DNA of 64,000 nt, from NCBI RefSeq assembly GCF_000499205.1, contig NZ_AWUK01000009.1:42139-106138 (forward strand). The letters run 5' to 3'. A model generated the notes under the pieces. That model was not told where the DNA came from, ran no database searches, and saw only the letters and a program-made list of their open reading frames with translations. The position numbers and the translations under genes are program-made. Shown here piece by piece: positions 36,979 through 45,362 of this stretch (position 1 is the first letter of the stretch; each line of letters opens with the position of its first letter). The DNA comes from Paenibacillus sp. MAEPY2. GTDB taxonomy: Bacteria > Bacillota > Bacilli > Paenibacillales > Paenibacillaceae.

Positions 36979-38130
36979 ATGGCGATCCGCTACAGCGTCA
37001 TTATCCCAACCTATAATCGGGCCCATCAGTTATTGCTTACACTGGCAGCCCTCGAGACACAAACCTATCCTAAGCATCTATTTGAAGTCATCGTAGCTGA
37101 TGACGGTTCCACTGATGGAACGAAAGAACAGATCCAGACATTCCAGACTTCATATCCTTTAACCTACGTATCCCAAACGGAGCAACGTGGCAGGTCAGCG
37201 ATTCGGAATTTGGGGCTTCAGCATGCCAAAGGTCTGTATGTTATCTTCTGTGATGCTGACTTTCTGGCGTTACCCGAATTTATCCGAACAGTGCGTCAAT
37301 ATCATCGCAAAAATCCCAGAGCCGTCGTTTCGGGTTTTCCGCATTCTTTTGCCGATGCTTATACCCACTACTATCCAGACTTCTCGCCATCAGAAAAAGA
37401 ACATTGCCGTTCGATCCTTACCCCTTCAAACTTATGGCGTCCTGAATTTGATGCAGCGAATGAAATTATCCCACTGGTCACACCGGAAGATATCATTCAT
37501 CAGACAGATGCATTGTCCAAAGTGACTTTCCCAACCAAAATACCGCCTGCTGTCATCAAGCAATTTGCCAGCACCGATGTGGCTCCATGGATGCTGCTTG
37601 TCACTCGGTGTGTATCCATCCGCCGAAGCCTTCTGAATCGAGTTGGAGGTTTCAATGAACGGTTCGTACTCTATGGGCTTGAAGACTGGGATCTGGGCTA
37701 CAGGCTGCATCGTTTGAAAGTGCCCTTCTACTGTATGAAAGAGGTCGTGGGTTATCACCAGGAACATCCCACTCATTTCCGAGGGGAAGTGCTCAATACA
37801 GAGAATCTGAAAATCATGCTCGAAACCTATGGATTCAATGATTCCGCACTCAATTTATTCTGCGTTGTACCACCATCAGCTGACCTCGAAACCTACAAAA
37901 ATACGCTGCGAATCTTGCGCAGAGGCTTCCGGTCCAGAACAACACGTTCTTCCGCACGATTGTTAAAGAAAACATTACGGATTGCTGCCAAACACTTCGC
38001 GCTTCAAACAGATGTGGAAGCGTATAAAAAATCTCTCGCAAGAATACAGAGAAAAGCAAAAGGCAGAAAAAGTAGGGTGGCTCGCGTTTTACAGGATATG
38101 GCGCAGAGGTCTGAGAAATTGGTGGAGTAG
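36979..38130 (+). CDS. Family 2 glycosyltransferase
   Basis: 383 aa, GT-A fold inverting glycosyltransferase. YSVIIPTYNRAHQLLLTL opens the nucleotide-binding domain, then VIVADDGSTDGT, FCDADFL (DxD-type site) and the C-terminal acceptor-side motif GGFNERFVLYGLEDWDLGYRL. A helical, Arg/Lys-rich C-terminal region of about 100 aa follows. No membrane segment is seen. The upstream GTG at 36949 overlaps the ribosome site; the ATG at 36979 has GAAGGAGG at 8 nt. It stands alone, so the acceptor (polysaccharide, teichoic acid or protein) is unknown. Confidence 0.9.
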   Translation: MAIRYSVIIPTYNRAHQLLLTLAALETQTYPKHLFEVIVADDGSTDGTKEQIQTFQTSYPLTYVSQTEQRGRSAIRNLGLQHAKGLYVIFCDADFLALPEFIRTVRQYHRKNPRAVVSGFPHSFADAYTHYYPDFSPSEKEHCRSILTPSNLWRPEFDAANEIIPLVTPEDIIHQTDALSKVTFPTKIPPAVIKQFASTDVAPWMLLVTRCVSIRRSLLNRVGGFNERFVLYGLEDWDLGYRLHRLKVPFYCMKEVVGYHQEHPTHFRGEVLNTENLKIMLETYGFNDSALNLFCVVPPSADLETYKNTLRILRRGFRSRTTRSSARLLKKTLRIAAKHFALQTDVEAYKKSLARIQRKAKGRKSRVARVLQDMAQRSEKLVE

Positions 38131-38235
38131 TTTAGTACTTATTCTGCAAATATGAAAATTCAAAGTACTACTAGCTATTTCAATAACATCGCCCATAAAC
38201 TCCTGCTCCAAGTGCATTCACCTCTTTGAATACAA

Positions 38236-38274
38236 CAAAAAGCCCCCTATCTACATCTTTGTAGAATAGGAGGC
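38236..38274. terminator. Terminator between convergent genes
   Basis: GCCCCCTAT-CTAC / GTAG-A-ATAGGAGGC hairpin with A-rich and T-rich flanks. It can serve the GT2 gene (plus) and the aldo/keto reductase (minus). Confidence 0.8.
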
Positions 38275-38337
38275 CATATTTATTTTATACCCATTCAACT
38301 CACCGTAAGGTGAATCGAACTTTTTATGATAAACCTT

Positions 38338-39192
38338 TTAAAATTCTTCGTATTCACTCGGGTCCTGATTCCACAACCGTCCATCCTCACGATTATATGA
38401 AGAAATGACTTCCATCTCCTTCTCGCTCAGCTCGAAATCGAAAATATCGATATTTTCTTGCTGGTGTTGAAGAGAACCTGCTTTAGGAATCGGAATTGAA
38501 CCAAGCTGGGTATGCCAGCGTAAAATAACCTGAGTAGCCGTTTTGCCATGGGCCTCGGCAATCCGAAGGATCTTTTCATCTTTTACGATATCCTGTACCG
38601 CATCATTGCCACGCCCAATGGGACTCCAAGATTCGTTCACAATACCATGCTGTGAATCCTTCTTCCGCTGATCGGCTTGGTCAAAGAATGGATGCAGCTC
38701 AATCTGATTCAAACTTGGCGCTACTCCCGTCTCCTTAATCAGGCGGTCATTATGTTCCGGAAGGAAATTGCTAACTCCGATGGAACGGATATATCCGCGT
38801 TTCTTCGCCTCAATGAGTGACTGCCACGCTTCCACATACATATCCTGCTTCGGATTCGGCCAGTGAATCAGATATAGATCATAATAATCAAGATCTGCTC
38901 TGTACAGGGATTCTTGGATAGCTACAATTGCTTTTTCAAAGGCGTGGTAACGCCCTGGCAGTTTGGATGAGATCAGCAGGTCTTCTCTGGAAACCGAGCT
39001 CTGCTTAATGGCTTTTCCGACAGTCGCCTCATTCTCATAGTTATAAGCTGTGTCAATCAGTCGGTAACCTGCATCCATCGCGGACGCTATCGATTTGACA
39101 CCTTCTTCTCCTTTTAAGCTATAGGTACCAAAGCCAATGGCAGGAACTTTCAAGCCATCATTCAACGTATATTCCGGGATTGTATGATTCAT
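38338..39192 (-). CDS. Aldo/keto reductase
   Basis: 284 aa NADPH-dependent reductase of the AKR superfamily (TIM barrel). Catalytic tetrad segments are visible: Asp and Tyr in DTAYNYENE, Lys in LISSKLPGR and His in LIHWPNP. The C-terminal cofactor loop is IPIPKAGSLQHQQENI. The closest recognised groups are the bacterial 2,5-diketogluconate reductase/YvgN-type enzymes, which reduce a range of aldehydes such as methylglyoxal. The ATG has AAAGGAG. It is monocistronic. Confidence 0.92.
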   Translation of the reverse strand: MNHTIPEYTLNDGLKVPAIGFGTYSLKGEEGVKSIASAMDAGYRLIDTAYNYENEATVGKAIKQSSVSREDLLISSKLPGRYHAFEKAIVAIQESLYRADLDYYDLYLIHWPNPKQDMYVEAWQSLIEAKKRGYIRSIGVSNFLPEHNDRLIKETGVAPSLNQIELHPFFDQADQRKKDSQHGIVNESWSPIGRGNDAVQDIVKDEKILRIAEAHGKTATQVILRWHTQLGSIPIPKAGSLQHQQENIDIFDFELSEKEMEVISSYNREDGRLWNQDPSEYEEF

Positions 39193-39290
39193 CTCAAAAC
39201 TCTCCTTTGCGAAAGGTATACTAAACGATATGGATAAAGTGATATGCCCTCTCGTTTATTCTACCCCTCCATACGCGGATGAATCAAATG

Positions 39291-39326
39291 AAAGCCACCA
39301 ACCCGTTAAACGGGGTAGTGGCTTTC
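39291..39326 (-). terminator. Hairpin between the MGT and AKR genes
   Basis: GAAAGCCAC...CCCGTT/AACGGGG...GTGGCTTTC stem after the MGT-family glycosyltransferase stop; the T-tract is weak. Confidence 0.65.
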
Positions 39327-39358
39327 TCGTCTAATTTTAATAGAGGCAAGTTGCCTCT

Positions 39359-40603
39359 TTATTCAAGCGAAGAGATGGTCGTGGCCGATAATGACCGCTT
39401 GCCCATAAAGTTCTGAATGGCCATAGCAGCCTGCTTGTACCCGCCTGCATCGCGTAACGTTTTCCCAATAACCTCAGCATGTTCCTTGTAGGAGGCGTTG
39501 CCGAGCACCTCTAATACCGCGGTTCTCAGCACGTCGGGTGTAAGGTTATTTTTGTCCACGATGACCCCTGCTCCGAGCTCCTGCACCCGGCCTGCTACAC
39601 GCGGCTGATCCGAGGTTAACGGGAGCATAACCAACGGTACATTGTAATACAAAGCTTCGCTTGTACTGTTCATGCCTGCATGTGTCAGAAAAGCATCTAC
39701 GCCCTGCAAAACCTCCAATTGTGGGAGATAGGGTCTGATCATGAAATTATCAGGAATGAGATCCGCAATGGGCTCCAAATCCGTATCCTTTCCCGAAGAC
39801 AATATAAACTGCACAGGCAAATCCCGAAAAGCCATAAAGCACAGCTTATAGAACTCAAGATCCTTGTTTAAAATGGTCCCCATCGAAATATATACCGCCT
39901 GTTTATAGAGGGCATGCAGAGATTCCTTTGCAAAGGCTGGTGCATCCTTACGGGGTATAATAGATGGGCCGGTGAACACATAGCTGTCATCCAGCTTGTC
40001 CCCCATGGGTTGAAAATATCGGCTGGTATAGACCAGCTTTAGTTGTCCTGGATGCCCTGAAAGTTCCGCCAGAGAAGGCACAGCCACATTGAACTGGGAA
40101 GCAGTTTGCTGGGACATTTCCATGATTCCGTTATATAGCTCCTTGACCTCCTCATCGTCATCCTTCAGTTGATTGCCTGATCCGAGAGGCTCCACAAAAA
40201 CAAAGGTTGTGGTTGAGCATACCACTGGTATACCCAGCTTTTCGCCTAAAATTTGTCCTCCCCAGCCTATTAAGGAGTCAAAAATTAAATAATCATAGGT
40301 TTCATTTTCGATCAGATTCAGGACATCCGGAATAAATCGTTGAATAATTTTTTTCAAAACCATATATAAAAATTGGTAAGGGTGCTTGATTTCAAATGGC
40401 TTCATATCCGGGTTGTTGAGCAGGGTTGCCTCGTTGAAGGAGTAAGCTTTAAATTGTGCGCCTAACGCTTCAATCTTCAGCCGGTATTGTTCCGTACAAC
40501 AGTAGACGACTTCATCGCCGTTCTCCACCAGTTCCTTGATTATTCCGAGCGTCGGATTGATATGCCCTTCTGCAGGCATCATTACAACTAATACACGTGC
40601 CAT
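39359..40603 (-). CDS. MGT-family (macrolide-type) UDP-glycosyltransferase
   Basis: 414 aa GT-B enzyme like B. subtilis YjiC/YojK. The N-terminal acceptor domain begins ARVLVVMMPAEGHINPTLGII, and the C-terminal donor domain carries the UGT signature DAFLTHAGMNSTSEALYYNVPLVMLPL.SDQ. Such enzymes transfer glucose from UDP-glucose to small hydrophobic acceptors, including macrolides, flavonoids and toxins, usually for detoxification. The frame opens at 40630, but GGAGGTGA lies 5 nt before the ATG at 40603. It appears monocistronic. Confidence 0.91.
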   Translation of the reverse strand: MARVLVVMMPAEGHINPTLGIIKELVENGDEVVYCCTEQYRLKIEALGAQFKAYSFNEATLLNNPDMKPFEIKHPYQFLYMVLKKIIQRFIPDVLNLIENETYDYLIFDSLIGWGGQILGEKLGIPVVCSTTTFVFVEPLGSGNQLKDDDEEVKELYNGIMEMSQQTASQFNVAVPSLAELSGHPGQLKLVYTSRYFQPMGDKLDDSYVFTGPSIIPRKDAPAFAKESLHALYKQAVYISMGTILNKDLEFYKLCFMAFRDLPVQFILSSGKDTDLEPIADLIPDNFMIRPYLPQLEVLQGVDAFLTHAGMNSTSEALYYNVPLVMLPLTSDQPRVAGRVQELGAGVIVDKNNLTPDVLRTAVLEVLGNASYKEHAEVIGKTLRDAGGYKQAAMAIQNFMGKRSLSATTISSLE

Positions 40604-40759
40604 GAGATTCACCTCCATTAAATTTTCCAATCTTCCAAGCGGGACATTGTATTTCTGGCTTCAAGTTGATACATGTAAAATAAAATCTGGAAATCATGCC
40701 CATATGAATATACTATTAATTATTTCCATTTTTGTAAATAGTATATATGTCACTTTTTA

Positions 40760-40787
40760 AACAAAAAAAGCACCTTTACGGTGCTTC
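40760..40787 (-). terminator. Rho-independent terminator of the MscS-like gene
   Basis: AAGCACC/GGTGCTT hairpin with a 7-T tail on the minus strand, 40 bp past the stop at 40827. Confidence 0.9.
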
Positions 40788-40826
40788 CTCTGCTCATTTC
40801 ATATTGGATCAGGTAAATAACCTATC

Positions 40827-42080
40827 TCAATATCCTCTCGAATATTGCGGGCTTTCTTTTAATTGCACGATATCATGACCCGTTGGATTCTGGAAAGCAC
40901 GAAGGCCAAATGTCGGCGCAACGGCGAAGATGTGGTCAAAGATATCCGCTTGGACCGATTCATACACACCCCAGGCGATATCATTGCTGAATGCATAAAT
41001 TTCAAGTGGCAGTCCGTTATCTCCCGGCGCTAATTGTCTTACGATCAACGTCATATCCTTATGAATTTTCGGATGATTCCTCAAATATTGATGAATATAT
41101 TCTCTGAATACACCCACATTCGTAAGCTGTCTACCATTCACAATGCTTTCCGTATTAATGTGGTGTTCCGTATTATATTCGTTAATTTCATTTAATTTGG
41201 TCTCAAGATAGTCCGTAAGATAGTGGATCTTCTGAAATTCCCCAATCATTTCCTTAGTGCAGAAGCTTATGCTGCTTGTATCGATGTAAACGCTTCGCTT
41301 AATCCTTCTGCCACCGGAGACTTGCATGCCTCTCCAGTTTTTGAATGAATCCGAGATGAGCGCGTAACTCGGAATCATCGTGATCGTTTTATCGAAATTC
41401 ATAACCTTTACCGTGTTTAACGTAATATCGATGACGTCGCCGTCAGCATTATATTTGGGCATTTCAATCCAGTCACCAACACGCACCATGTCATTCGATG
41501 ATAATTGCACGCCTGCCACCAGTCCCAATATGGAATCCTTGAAGACGAGCATCAGAACAGCTGATAAGGCACCAAGTCCACTGAGAATAATTAATGGATT
41601 CTGACCAATCAGGCTCGAAATGACGATTATGCCCCCAATGATGAAAAGTACAATCTTGGCTACCTGAATGTACCCCTTAATGGGTCTGATCTTGGAGACT
41701 TCATAGGAACGATATATGGTATCAAAGGCGTTGAGCAGCGCATTTAATACCGTGATGGTTATGACGATCATATAAGTTAGAGCTGCTTTTTCAATTAAAG
41801 CTTGATAGGACGGGAAGACATAAGCAGAATAATAAATGATAATCGCCGGTACCAGATGCGAGAGGTTGTGGAACACTTTTTTCTCCACAATGATTTTATC
41901 CCACGTGTACCGATTGTTGTTGATAATTTGGATAAGAATCTTCAGTACGATTTTTTTGGCTATAAAATTGGCCAGTATGGAGACCACAGCTATAAATACC
42001 ACCATGATCAAATTCGAAAGATATCCAATGGTTTGTTCACTCATGCCCGTTCCGTCTAGTTGATTTTTGATAAAGTCCAT
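40827..42080 (-). CDS. Large MscS-family mechanosensitive channel (YbdG-like)
   Basis: 417 aa. Five or so hydrophobic segments precede the pore helix region (LIILSGLGALSAVLMLVFKDSILGLVAG). The beta domain follows (DMVRVGDWIEMPKYNADGDVIDITLNTVKVMNFDKT), then a long C-terminal cytoplasmic domain. Length and the extended insert after PSYALISDSFKNWRGM resemble E. coli YbdG rather than small MscS. It opens under membrane tension to release osmolytes. The ATG has AGGAGG, and it has its own terminator. Confidence 0.92.
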   Translation of the reverse strand: MDFIKNQLDGTGMSEQTIGYLSNLIMVVFIAVVSILANFIAKKIVLKILIQIINNNRYTWDKIIVEKKVFHNLSHLVPAIIIYYSAYVFPSYQALIEKAALTYMIVITITVLNALLNAFDTIYRSYEVSKIRPIKGYIQVAKIVLFIIGGIIVISSLIGQNPLIILSGLGALSAVLMLVFKDSILGLVAGVQLSSNDMVRVGDWIEMPKYNADGDVIDITLNTVKVMNFDKTITMIPSYALISDSFKNWRGMQVSGGRRIKRSVYIDTSSISFCTKEMIGEFQKIHYLTDYLETKLNEINEYNTEHHINTESIVNGRQLTNVGVFREYIHQYLRNHPKIHKDMTLIVRQLAPGDNGLPLEIYAFSNDIAWGVYESVQADIFDHIFAVAPTFGLRAFQNPTGHDIVQLKESPQYSRGY

Positions 42081-42282
42081 TGTATCCTCCTGACGCAGTT
42101 TATATTAACTTATTATTATAAATTACATCCTAGTACGAAGTAAAATTTCAAAATAATACATTAATCGGCTGATGGGTAAAGTGTACATGCCCCCTTCATG
42201 AAGTATCACGTCACACAAATGGGCTAATGTGCATAGACTGGGGCTAAATATAAACCAGATTCATGCATTGGAGATGTGAACA

Positions 42283-43005
42283 TTGAGTAATCCAAAAAAT
42301 AAAGCGAAGACTCAGCAATTCCCCATGAAAAAGCTTTCTCCCGTAAGCATGGTAACGGAACTTCCACCCGTCCGTGGCCATTTAAGAACTTCCGCCTCAA
42401 ATCCGAATAAGCCCATCCATAATGAAAAGGGCACATCATCGGCTATCGATGCCTGCGTGGATCGCGCTTTTCGTATTCCTATATTTCTGAGTACAACCAA
42501 TACGGTAAATAATCTGCAAGAGCAATTTTTGAACCGTCTGATTAGGGAAATCGAAGATGCATTGCTCTTTCCCCGCACATTGCCCGTTAGTGAACAATAC
42601 CCGGAAAACATTCTGACGAATATACGGCGCTTAGTTTTTTCAAGCTATGGATTGCTCGCGATCAACTTTCGAAGATTTTTTGTTCAAATTCTCGAATCCA
42701 ATGTAGGGGAGCCACCAACGACCACTCCGTTCTGGGAAGGATCGACCTTTTCACAAATCGAGCCTGCCATGGCCTTTCAATTCGGCATTCCAATCTTATT
42801 AGTGAGGGAGAAGGGAACGGACGTCAGTAATGGCATTTGGGCCGGAGGAATCACACCTCTCAACATATTTGTTGACTGGGATTCCGACAACCAATCCGTA
42901 GACGATTTCTTTAACAGTGTCCAATGGAGAGAGGTCTTTGCCAATTGGACGGCGGAGGTAAGGGGTAACTATTTGCTTCGCACGGAACCACTTTTCAATA
43001 ATTAA
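42283..43005 (+). CDS. Unrecognised protein with nucleoside-deoxyribosyltransferase/TIR-like features
   Basis: 240 aa, starting with TTG after GGAG at 9 nt. The first 55 residues look disordered. The core reads as an alternating beta/alpha fold: FRIPIFLSTTNTVNNLQEQFLNRL, YGLLAINF, and FSQIEPAMAFQFGIPILLVREKG. The invariant-looking Glu after a Ser in an E-x3-A-x3-G-I-P-I-L context recalls the catalytic Glu of nucleoside 2-deoxyribosyltransferases and TIR-like NAD hydrolases. This is only a pattern resemblance. It has no operon partner and lies at the edge of the ssrA-linked island. Confidence 0.6.
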   Translation: MSNPKNKAKTQQFPMKKLSPVSMVTELPPVRGHLRTSASNPNKPIHNEKGTSSAIDACVDRAFRIPIFLSTTNTVNNLQEQFLNRLIREIEDALLFPRTLPVSEQYPENILTNIRRLVFSSYGLLAINFRRFFVQILESNVGEPPTTTPFWEGSTFSQIEPAMAFQFGIPILLVREKGTDVSNGIWAGGITPLNIFVDWDSDNQSVDDFFNSVQWREVFANWTAEVRGNYLLRTEPLFNN

Positions 43006-43117
43006 AGTTAATTTAGTAGATTCACCGCCATTGACGATGGAATTTTTGTGTAGATTGTGATGCCGTGCTTGGGAGCTTCTTTCACTGGTGCGGGTGCTTC
43101 TAAACCTCATAGACAAA

Positions 43118-43146
43118 GCAAAAGAGACCCAATGGGTCTCCTTTGC
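43118..43146 (+). terminator. Hairpin after the unrecognised gene
   Basis: GCAAA-GAGACCC-AAT-GGGTCTC-CTTTGC stem; a poor T-tract, but well placed 113 bp after the stop. Confidence 0.6.
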
Positions 43147-43156
43147 TGTCTCGTAT

Positions 43157-43195
43157 GGAGGCGAGGTGGCATCCCCCATTCGGTACTTAATTTGA
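43157..43195 (-). repeat. Decayed tmRNA 3'-end-like repeat (att remnant 1)
   Basis: It begins TGGAGGCGAGG as in the tmRNA T-arm/acceptor end, then diverges; CCATTCGGTACTTAATTT is shared with 43767-43805. Confidence 0.55.
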
Positions 43196-43221
43196 TGATT
43201 GCTGATTCTCTTATCTACTTA

Positions 43222-43265
43222 TGTAAACAAAAATAGAACCTGCCATTCGAGAAAACGACAAGTTC
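43222..43265 (-). terminator. Candidate terminator of the small membrane protein gene
   Basis: AAGAACTTG/CAGGTTCT stem followed by ATTTTTG on the minus strand. Confidence 0.6.
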
Positions 43266-43272
43266 TTATTAA

Positions 43273-43527
43273 TCATACCTTTCTTGCCTTATTAAACGTT
43301 CGAAATGTAAGAGTACAGCCTAATGCAATAGTGCTTAATAAGGTAATCAAATTTGCACTACCCCGTAAGTAGTACCAAAAATTAATAGCAATGTAAAGGA
43401 TCATGACAAATAACAAAATCCATTTTGTACTAGGCATTCTTTTAACTATCAAATAACTAATTCCTATAAATAATACTAGAGCTCCAAAAGACAGAAGAAT
43501 AAGGTTCAGTCCTGAAATGTATACCAT
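43273..43527 (-). CDS. Small three-TM membrane protein (84 aa)
   Basis: Nearly all hydrophobic. Helix 1 is LNLILLSFGALVLFIGISYLIV, broken by KRMPSTK; helix 2 is WILLFVMILYIAINFWYYL and helix 3 NLITLLSTIALGCTLTF. It ends in RTFNKARKV. The ATG at 43527 follows AAAAGGGGTG. No family was recognised. It sits in an AT-rich segment bounded by two tmRNA-like repeats and resembles in size and layout the frame at 43908-44108. Size and topology are those of bacteriocin immunity proteins, but no sequence signature supports that. Confidence 0.6.
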   Translation of the reverse strand: MVYISGLNLILLSFGALVLFIGISYLIVKRMPSTKWILLFVMILYIAINFWYYLRGSANLITLLSTIALGCTLTFRTFNKARKV

Positions 43528-43589
43528 TTCACACCCCTTTTTCACTTTTAATTACGCTAACATATGTAAAGTTATACTGATGGTAAGTT

Positions 43590-43662
43590 GTATCCGCGTT
43601 TCCGTGCATGTTGATTTTCTTTTTAAAAATTCCCTGGAGCTGTTCGCGATTTTTTTAAGCAT
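43590..43662 (-). pseudogene. Decayed duplicate of the antitoxin gene start (cf. 49562-49759)
   Basis: On the minus strand the sequence from the ATG at 43662 matches the start of the 49562-49759 gene over about 70 bp (shared blocks GAACAGCTCCA and AAATCAACATGC), but frame and codons are broken. The upstream terminator and tmRNA-like repeat are duplicated too. Confidence 0.75.
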
Positions 43663-43710
43663 CTTGAGTGCTTCCATCTTTATAACTTTAAGTTATTATA
43701 TCATAAACTG

Positions 43711-43747
43711 AAAAGCCACCAACCAGAACAACTGGTTGATGGCTTTT
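43711..43747 (-). repeat. Duplicate of the ssrA terminator hairpin
   Basis: CCACCAACCAG/CTGGTTGATGG hairpin, nearly identical to 49805-49842. It is part of the duplicated block 43590-43790. Confidence 0.85.
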
Positions 43748-43766
43748 GCTTACTACTCTAAAAGAG

Positions 43767-43805
43767 GCGAGGGGCATCGTGTCCCATTTGGTACTTAATT
43801 TTTCA
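43767..43805 (-). repeat. Decayed tmRNA 3'-end-like repeat (att remnant 2)
   Basis: GAGGCGAGGGG then divergence; CCCATTTGGTACTTAATTT parallels att remnant 1 at 43157. It lies next to the duplicated ssrA terminator, in the place where the ssrA 3' end lies at the intact locus. Confidence 0.6.
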
Positions 43806-43887
43806 TCCGACAGCAACAATACTCTCGGATCTCACGTGCAAAAGAAGAAAACCAACATTTGTGACTACTGGGGAAGATTTTTTCAAA

Positions 43888-43924
43888 TAACAAAAGAGAC
43901 CGATCCATTAATCCGGTCTCTTCT
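43888..43924 (-). terminator. Rho-independent terminator
   Basis: AAGAGACCGG/CCGGTCTCTT-type hairpin with a T-rich tail on the minus strand. It overlaps the end of the 43908-44108 frame. Confidence 0.65.
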
Positions 43925-44108
43925 TAATATTTTTTATAATTAAAATAGATACATATATAATTAAAATCACAAACGTAACCAGCATAATTATCGGTCTAAA
44001 TATATTTACTGAATCTATCGCGTTTATGCAAATAATAGAGACTATTAAGAATGCTATGTTCTGTATATGGTGTTTTGTTGTCTCTTTTTTTATCAACCGG
44101 AAACTCAC
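43908..44108 (-). CDS. Possible small membrane protein, start unclear
   Basis: The 66 aa frame from a GTG has two hydrophobic helices (IQNIAFLIVSIICINAI and IIMLVTFVILIIYVSILII) and a basic end (KNIKKRPD). In-frame sequence upstream of the GTG (NWTVFVGLGLYIYIVIL) would add a third helix, giving the same layout as the 84-aa protein at 43273. No ATG or ribosome site serves the longer form. It may be a decayed paralogue or use a rare start. Confidence 0.4.
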   Translation of the reverse strand: MSFRLIKKETTKHHIQNIAFLIVSIICINAIDSVNIFRPIIMLVTFVILIIYVSILIIKNIKKRPD

Positions 44109-44217
44109 TAATATAACAATGTAAATATATAAACCTAAGCCTACAAATACTGTCCAGTTAATAAAATCACGCCCCTTGTATTATTTGTGCTATTCATAAC
44201 AATAACTCCATAAACAA

Positions 44218-44268
44218 AATAAAGGAACCTCTTTACCAAAATAAAATGGAGTAGTAGGTTCCTTTATT
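44218..44268 (-). terminator. Rho-independent terminator of the secreted protein gene
   Basis: Perfect AATAAAGGAACCT/AGGTTCCTTTATT stem, then TTTG on the minus strand, about 65 bp after the stop codon at 44332. Confidence 0.88.
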
Positions 44269-44331
44269 GTCTTTAATCTGTAACAAAGTCATGGAACAAA
44301 TCTAAAGATCCAAATTAATTACGTATATTAG

Positions 44332-45171
44332 TTACATATGCGAGACAGCAGCATAGGCATCTCCAACATCATCTTGAAGATCGCTATAGACATTGTAAAG
44401 GTCTACTGCAGCAAATCCAGCTGCACCTCCACCAGGTATAAATGTAATAACACTACCCATAGAGAAAAATGCAAGAGCAGCTGCGAACGCAAACGCTGAC
44501 GCCTTTACATAAGTGTCACGATAATTAGTTTCAGCGGAATCCATAGCTGCTTTAGCATCATAGAAATTAGAATTAGTCTTCGGTATATTGGTTCTGGAAA
44601 CATTGTTTCCAGTAGGGCCAACATATACCCCATGATCAAATTTAAAAGATACACCACTATATGTACCAAAGGTATATCTAGTTCTATCACTGTTGCTGTA
44701 GTAATGGGAAATTGTAGGTTCCCCACCAGAATCGTTAGAGTTTAATGCGAATGAATTACCACCTAAACCGGGGCGGCTAAATGAGACTGTAGGGAAATCA
44801 TTTTCTGAAATCACTTCACCATTTACTTCAAGTTCATTTTCTTCATTAACAGAAAAGGTTGTAATTTCGGTTGAATCTGCGAATTTTTCTGTATATGCAG
44901 GAATAGCTGCATATTCTTCTGCTAGTTCGTAATCCTTAGTCACAGTAGAGGTATACGAAGCTTTACCGTTTTCATCAGTTACTTGTTCTATAGTTGTGGT
45001 TTTGTTCAAATTACCAAGGAAATCACCATCAACAGTATACAAATCTTTGCTTATAGATTTAGTTTGTGTAATTGGAACCTTAGCACTCTCTTCTGGCGAA
45101 GCATAAGCGGCAGCACTTCCAGAAACAAAAATTGCCGAAACTAGTAAAGAAGACAACATTTTTTTAAACAT
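44332..45171 (-). CDS. Secreted protein of unknown family with hydrophobic C-terminal region
   Basis: 279 aa. A signal peptide (MFKKMLSSLLVSAIFVSGSAAAYAS) is followed by a polar, Thr/Glu/Asn-rich domain of about 170 aa. A C-terminal hydrophobic, Ala/Gly-rich stretch comes next (ASAFAFAAALAFFSMGSVIT, then FIPGGGAAGFAAVDLY), ending near YAAVSHM. The ATG at 45171 has AAAGGAGG at 8 nt, and a strong promoter lies upstream. The family was not recognised. A hydrophobic helical hairpin at the end of a secreted protein is seen in some large bacteriocins and pore formers, but this is speculation. It is island cargo. Confidence 0.75.
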   Translation of the reverse strand: MFKKMLSSLLVSAIFVSGSAAAYASPEESAKVPITQTKSISKDLYTVDGDFLGNLNKTTTIEQVTDENGKASYTSTVTKDYELAEEYAAIPAYTEKFADSTEITTFSVNEENELEVNGEVISENDFPTVSFSRPGLGGNSFALNSNDSGGEPTISHYYSNSDRTRYTFGTYSGVSFKFDHGVYVGPTGNNVSRTNIPKTNSNFYDAKAAMDSAETNYRDTYVKASAFAFAAALAFFSMGSVITFIPGGGAAGFAAVDLYNVYSDLQDDVGDAYAAVSHM

Positions 45172-45208
45172 AGAAAAATCCTCCTTTAAAGTATGTAATT
45201 TCTTTTCT

Positions 45209-45237
45209 ATTATATATTGGTATATTAAGGAAAACAA
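45209..45237 (-). promoter_or_regulatory. SigA-type promoter of the secreted protein gene
   Basis: TTGTTT (-35, 45232-45237), 17-bp spacer, TATAAT (-10, 45209-45214), read on the minus strand; the start codon is 38 bp on. Confidence 0.8.
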
Positions 45238-45362
45238 CAACAAATTTTGTTTTTGATTTCAAGAAAATTGAAATTAAAGGAGGTTAAAAACAGTTTTAAT
45301 TAAAAATGATGTTCCGTATCAATAAGAGGGTCCCCCGGCTATAAAGACTAGGGCACCTATTT

